The notes beneath the pieces are model-generated. The model had not been told where the DNA came from. It did not search any database and saw nothing but the letters and a program-made list of their open reading frames with translations. The translations under genes and the position numbers were made by a program. This document shows, one piece after another, positions 5,201 through 6,063 of a stretch of 6,063 nt of DNA (positions are counted from its first letter, which is position 1; each line of letters opens with the position of its first letter). The stretch is from an uncultured Lachnospiraceae bacterium. GTDB taxonomy: Bacteria > Bacillota > Clostridia > Lachnospirales > Lachnospiraceae. Location: the NCBI GenBank assembly GCA_902803635.1, contig CADCQU010000121.1:1-6063 (forward strand), written 5' to 3'.

Positions 5201-6063
5201 AGCCGCCGATGGACTTGATCTGATCCCAGATGTCGGCCCAGTTGTCCATTCCAAAGATGCGGAAGCCCGCAAGAGCCTCCAGCGCAGTGGCACCGGCCCC
5301 GGCGAGGTTCTCGCCGCCTCCCTCGGTCACGAGGGTGATGGTCTCCCGCGCATACTCCTCCGTCGCCGGGTACACCGTCTCGACAATCTCCGAGTTGCCT
5401 TCAAAGAACGTGGTGGTGTAGCTGATCGTACCATCCTCGTCCTCGAACTCCACGTAATCCTCCCACTCGGTGAGGTCAAAGGTGGCATAGTCGAGCATTT
5501 CCATGCGGTACTCGGCCACCTTCTCGCCCTGCATCGTCAGGTCGAAGGAAATGGCCTCGTCCCCAATTTCCTTATTCTCGGTATCCGCGACGTCGGAAAG
5601 CTTCGCGGCCAGGTCGTTCTCGAGGTTCGTGAGCTTCTTCAAACCGTCCGCCATCTCGGAGAGCACCGGCGTGGTGTCGCGGAAGCTGCCGCTGATGTTA
5701 TCGCAGAGGACTCCAACGGTAACCGGAACCTCCTCGAAGGTCTTATAGTCGTGCGTTCCCATCCAAAGCCCGGTCGCCGCATCATACGTGCAGGGCACCT
5801 CGGTCTTGTCGCCCGCGGAGTTCTTGGTCACCACGCGCACGTTGCCAAGGACGGTCGGGTCGCCGCCCGTAAACTCCACGAGGAAGGTGAAAGTCGGGAA
5901 GGCCGGCCAATAATTATAGGAAGGAACGGCCGTATTCGGATGCAGGAAGTCGAAGACAGTGCGGAACTCGCAGGTGCGGTCCGTGTGGGCCGTGTTGATC
6001 ATGGTCACCGAGGCAAGCTCCACGTACTGGTTGTTGTACAGCACCTTCGCAATATCCGTCTCG
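2226..6063 (-). CDS. Large multidomain extracellular protein with Ig-like and fibronectin III modules (N-terminus outside window)
   Basis: The frame is open to the right edge with no stop, so the gene begins beyond the window; the GTG at 6044 is simply an internal Val codon. Residues below are counted from that codon (1272 to the end). Order: beta-rich N-terminal region (about 1-240); unrecognised helical region (262-474); Cys cluster CPCNPCHC (475-482); Asp tract (483-509); Cna-B/carboxypeptidase-regulatory-like domain (518-625); SbsA-like Ig fold (632-735); Big-type Ig fold (738-830); two YDG/MBG-like repeats (838-910 and 911-1010); another Ig-like domain (1011-1094); two fibronectin type III domains (1095-1178, 1179-1272). 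Such module chains are typical of exported Firmicute adhesins, enzymes and cell-envelope proteins, so it is very probably secreted, but the signal peptide would be off-window. It ends in VKITK with no LPXTG, transmembrane tail, SLH or choline-binding repeats. The last 262 residues are strongly basic. Any catalytic domain could lie in the missing part. Specific function unknown. Confidence 0.92.
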   Translation of the reverse strand, partial: ETDIAKVLYNNQYVELASVTMINTAHTDRTCEFRTVFDFLHPNTAVPSYNYWPAFPTFTFLVEFTGGDPTVLGNVRVVTKNSAGDKTEVPCTYDAATGLWMGTHDYKTFEEVPVTVGVLCDNISGSFRDTTPVLSEMADGLKKLTNLENDLAAKLSDVADTENKEIGDEAISFDLTMQGEKVAEYRMEMLDYATFDLTEWEDYVEFEDEDGTISYTTTFFEGNSEIVETVYPATEEYARETITLVTEGGGENLAGAGATALEALAGFRIFGMDNWADIWDQIKSIGGSLADLLGELSGVQDYANIMNAIVKLQYNVQALQDTLNNLLAQTMRRIAGEKKCKCVDISDFSNILSKFQSDINKYRNVAYLLAAGTIAVNALLDYAGGKVLKFAGAAGTKGVKKLYKYILKRLGQRGTRTVRKVVKGTIVVVSQQAENYMEDQWSNFTDYILGFLDVNKHVDNGFNDLDKQIRDEAIRIAARKCPCNPCHCDDDDDDDDDDDDFDDDDDDDDDDGDDDGGQPATPIADPSGYVYEAVPSNRLGGVKAEIYQYTYAVDEFGVPAEEKSEILWDAENYDQVNPQTTREDGTFGWDVPEGQWVVKFTKDGYYDADSRQDVACDKDGYLPVPPIQTEVNTAMVAKAAPEVANVAAYPTEVQFDFTQYMEIDTVSAANVTVTANGSAVAGTIVPLDAEDNYEGTKQYASSFAYRFASEVSGDIAITVKNVKNYNGKALAAAYSTEQAVAPMPKKLEITGTRAILHRDSTTLTVKVLPAEAGVSQTITVTANSPSIATATAAEVVTDANGTATFTIEGLLPGQAIFTVALAGTKLSEEVEVTVKTPPTGDSKSIEDYPASLAETSFVYDGTPKTPAVVIPGLVEGTDFTVSYDKNVAAGEAAAIASGAGEYTGTISLGFTIAPADIAEAEVTGLADVVYTGETFTPVPTVIFGGKNSNENQGGDILAGDENNVVSGAAKVLVEGTDYTVDYEDNVNAGTAKVLVKGIGNFAGVNVATFEIAKAKQKLSCKTSLVAVGEKAVYAVTGAKGAKFAVSSSNTAILKVVKTVQSSKKFQVQALKVGTVKLTIKVGSTDNYAVTSIKVTVKVVPAATTKIQVTNLAKGLKVAWAKVTGATGYLVYCNNKLIKTITNGANSLTHTKANTNGSKYVYKIVATAATGTSTLSKSATACRLAQPTITTAKNSAAGTLGLKWSANAKATGYQVQYSLTKDFKKAKTLTVKKAATVTAKISKLTKGKTYYVRVRAYKTVSKANYFSAYSTAKAVKITK
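2229..3014 (-). other. Lysine-rich C-terminal block: Ig-like domain plus two fibronectin III domains
   Basis: Residues 1011-1094 form an Ig-like domain (KLSCKTSLVAVGEKAVY... LKVGTVKLTIKVG). Residues 1095-1178 (VAWAKVTGATGYLVY... YVYKIVAT) and 1179-1272 (LKWSANAKATGYQVQYS... KTYYVRVRAYKTV) are fibronectin type III domains with the conserved W and Y-x-V strands. The block has 42 Lys and 3 Arg against only 3 acidic residues by hand count. The C-terminal Fn3 ending in a 'YFSAYSTAKAVKITK' strand is a familiar terminus of secreted Clostridia proteins. Confidence 0.8.
3015..3533 (-). repeat. Pair of YDG/MBG-like protein repeats
   Basis: Residues 838-910 and 911-1010 share FVYDGTPKTP / VVYTGETFTP, VEGTDFTVSYDKNVAAG / VEGTDYTVDYEDNVNAG, GAGEYTG / GIGNFAG and FTIAPA / FEIAKA. 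This module recurs in many Firmicute surface proteins. The second copy is about 28 residues longer because of an Asn/Gly-rich insertion at 938-964. Both copies are acidic, in contrast to the modules that follow. Confidence 0.75.
3555..4151 (-). other. Two bacterial Ig-like domains (SbsA-like, then Big-type)
   Basis: Residues 632-735 begin KAAPEVANVAAYPTEVQFDF and contain QYMEIDTVSAANVTV, the pattern of SbsA-type Ig folds in which a strand 'F...YM...T' is followed by a Val-rich strand. Residues 738-830 (KKLEITG... ATFTIEGLLPGQAIFTV... EVEVTVKT) form a Big-type Ig domain with the usual DANGTATF turn. Both probably act as spacers or ligand platforms. Confidence 0.65.
4170..4493 (-). other. Cna-B/carboxypeptidase-regulatory-like domain
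   Basis: Residues 518-625. ADPSGYVYEAVPSNRLGGVK, then DGTFGWDVPEGQWVVKFTKDG and LPVPPIQTEVN are the hallmark strands of a module common in secreted Clostridia proteins, where it is followed, as here, by an APEV-type Ig fold. It is a structural prealbumin-like sandwich. There is no clear Lys/Asn/Glu isopeptide triad that I can confirm. Confidence 0.7.
4518..4622 (-). other. CxCxxCxC cluster fused to poly-aspartate tract
   Basis: Residues 475-482 read CPCNPCHC: four Cys and one His in eight residues. They run straight into 12 Asp, one Phe, 10 Asp, one Gly and 3 Asp (483-509). The Asp codons mix GAC and GAT, with a GAC/GAT alternation in the second block, so the DNA is a low-complexity GAY tract that could change length by slippage without leaving frame. 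The acidic run resembles calcium-binding or flexible hinge segments; the Cys cluster could bind metal or form disulfides. Both roles are inference. Confidence 0.8.
4623..5261 (-). other. Unrecognised alpha-helical region of the surface protein
   Basis: Residues 262-474 lack the beta pattern of the rest of the protein and read as helices: amphipathic stretches at about 270-330, a CKC pair (334-336), a hydrophobic segment NVAYLLAAGTIAVNALLDYAG (358-378, first 20 shown by residues only in part here as VAYLLAAGTIAVNALL), a basic stretch (380-418, rich in K/R/G), then VVVSQQ and more amphipathic helix up to the Cys cluster. One hydrophobic hairpin followed by basic residues could be membrane-active, a buried helical bundle or an assembly domain. 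I do not recognise a family. Confidence 0.45.
5262..6063 (-). other. Beta-rich N-terminal visible part of the surface protein
   Basis: Residues 1-261 (plus six more upstream codons). Alternating hydrophobic/polar strands such as TFTFLVEFTGG and NVRVVTKNSAG, then TYDAATGLWMG, suggest an Ig-like sandwich of the kind that precedes other modules in these proteins. A short likely helix (about 127-160) follows, then an acidic strand-rich stretch (LTEWEDYVEFEDEDG). I cannot assign a family. It contains three scattered cysteines (C25, C85, C114), which could form disulfides outside the cell. Confidence 0.5.

Noticed and set aside
6042..6044. GTG at 6044 as the start of the surface protein
   Set aside because: No signal peptide follows it, the frame remains open upstream to the edge, and the residues after it are mid-domain beta strands.

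Overview
The window carries two genes, both on the minus strand, plus compact intergenic DNA. High GC with GC-rich third codon positions, a SpoIIAB/RsbW-type ATPase domain, Gram-positive-style secreted Ig/fibronectin modules and two kinds of palindromic repeat familiar from gut Clostridia all suggest a high-GC Firmicute of the Oscillospiraceae/Lachnospiraceae type. That assignment is inference from style, not a database match.

Layout in the direction of transcription (right to left). From the right edge to 2226 runs a very large extracellular protein whose N-terminus lies outside the window; 1278 complete codons are visible. It has an N-terminal beta-rich region, an unrecognised helical region, a Cys cluster joined directly to a 25-Asp tract, then a chain of seven beta-sandwich-like modules ending in two fibronectin type III domains. 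It has no LPXTG or other C-terminal anchor, but the last ~260 residues are extremely lysine-rich. A strong intrinsic terminator (2151-2187) closes it. Next come a compact palindromic repeat (2081-2135) and a sigma-A-like promoter (1992-2019) for the second gene.

The second gene (127-1956) encodes a 12-helix MATE-family transporter fused at its C-terminus to a GHKL-type ATPase domain of the anti-sigma-factor (RsbW/SpoIIAB) class, so it looks like a transporter carrying its own cytoplasmic regulatory or kinase-like module. Left of its stop codon, the first ~115 bases hold what appears to be slightly more than half of a second interspersed inverted-repeat element, cut by the window edge.

The two genes are separated by a terminator and a promoter, so they are probably independent transcription units; nothing in the sequence links their functions. 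The best candidates for undescribed biology are the MATE-ATPase fusion and the helical/CxCxxCxC/poly-Asp core of the surface protein. No CRISPR array, tRNA, rRNA, transposase or phage gene is visible.
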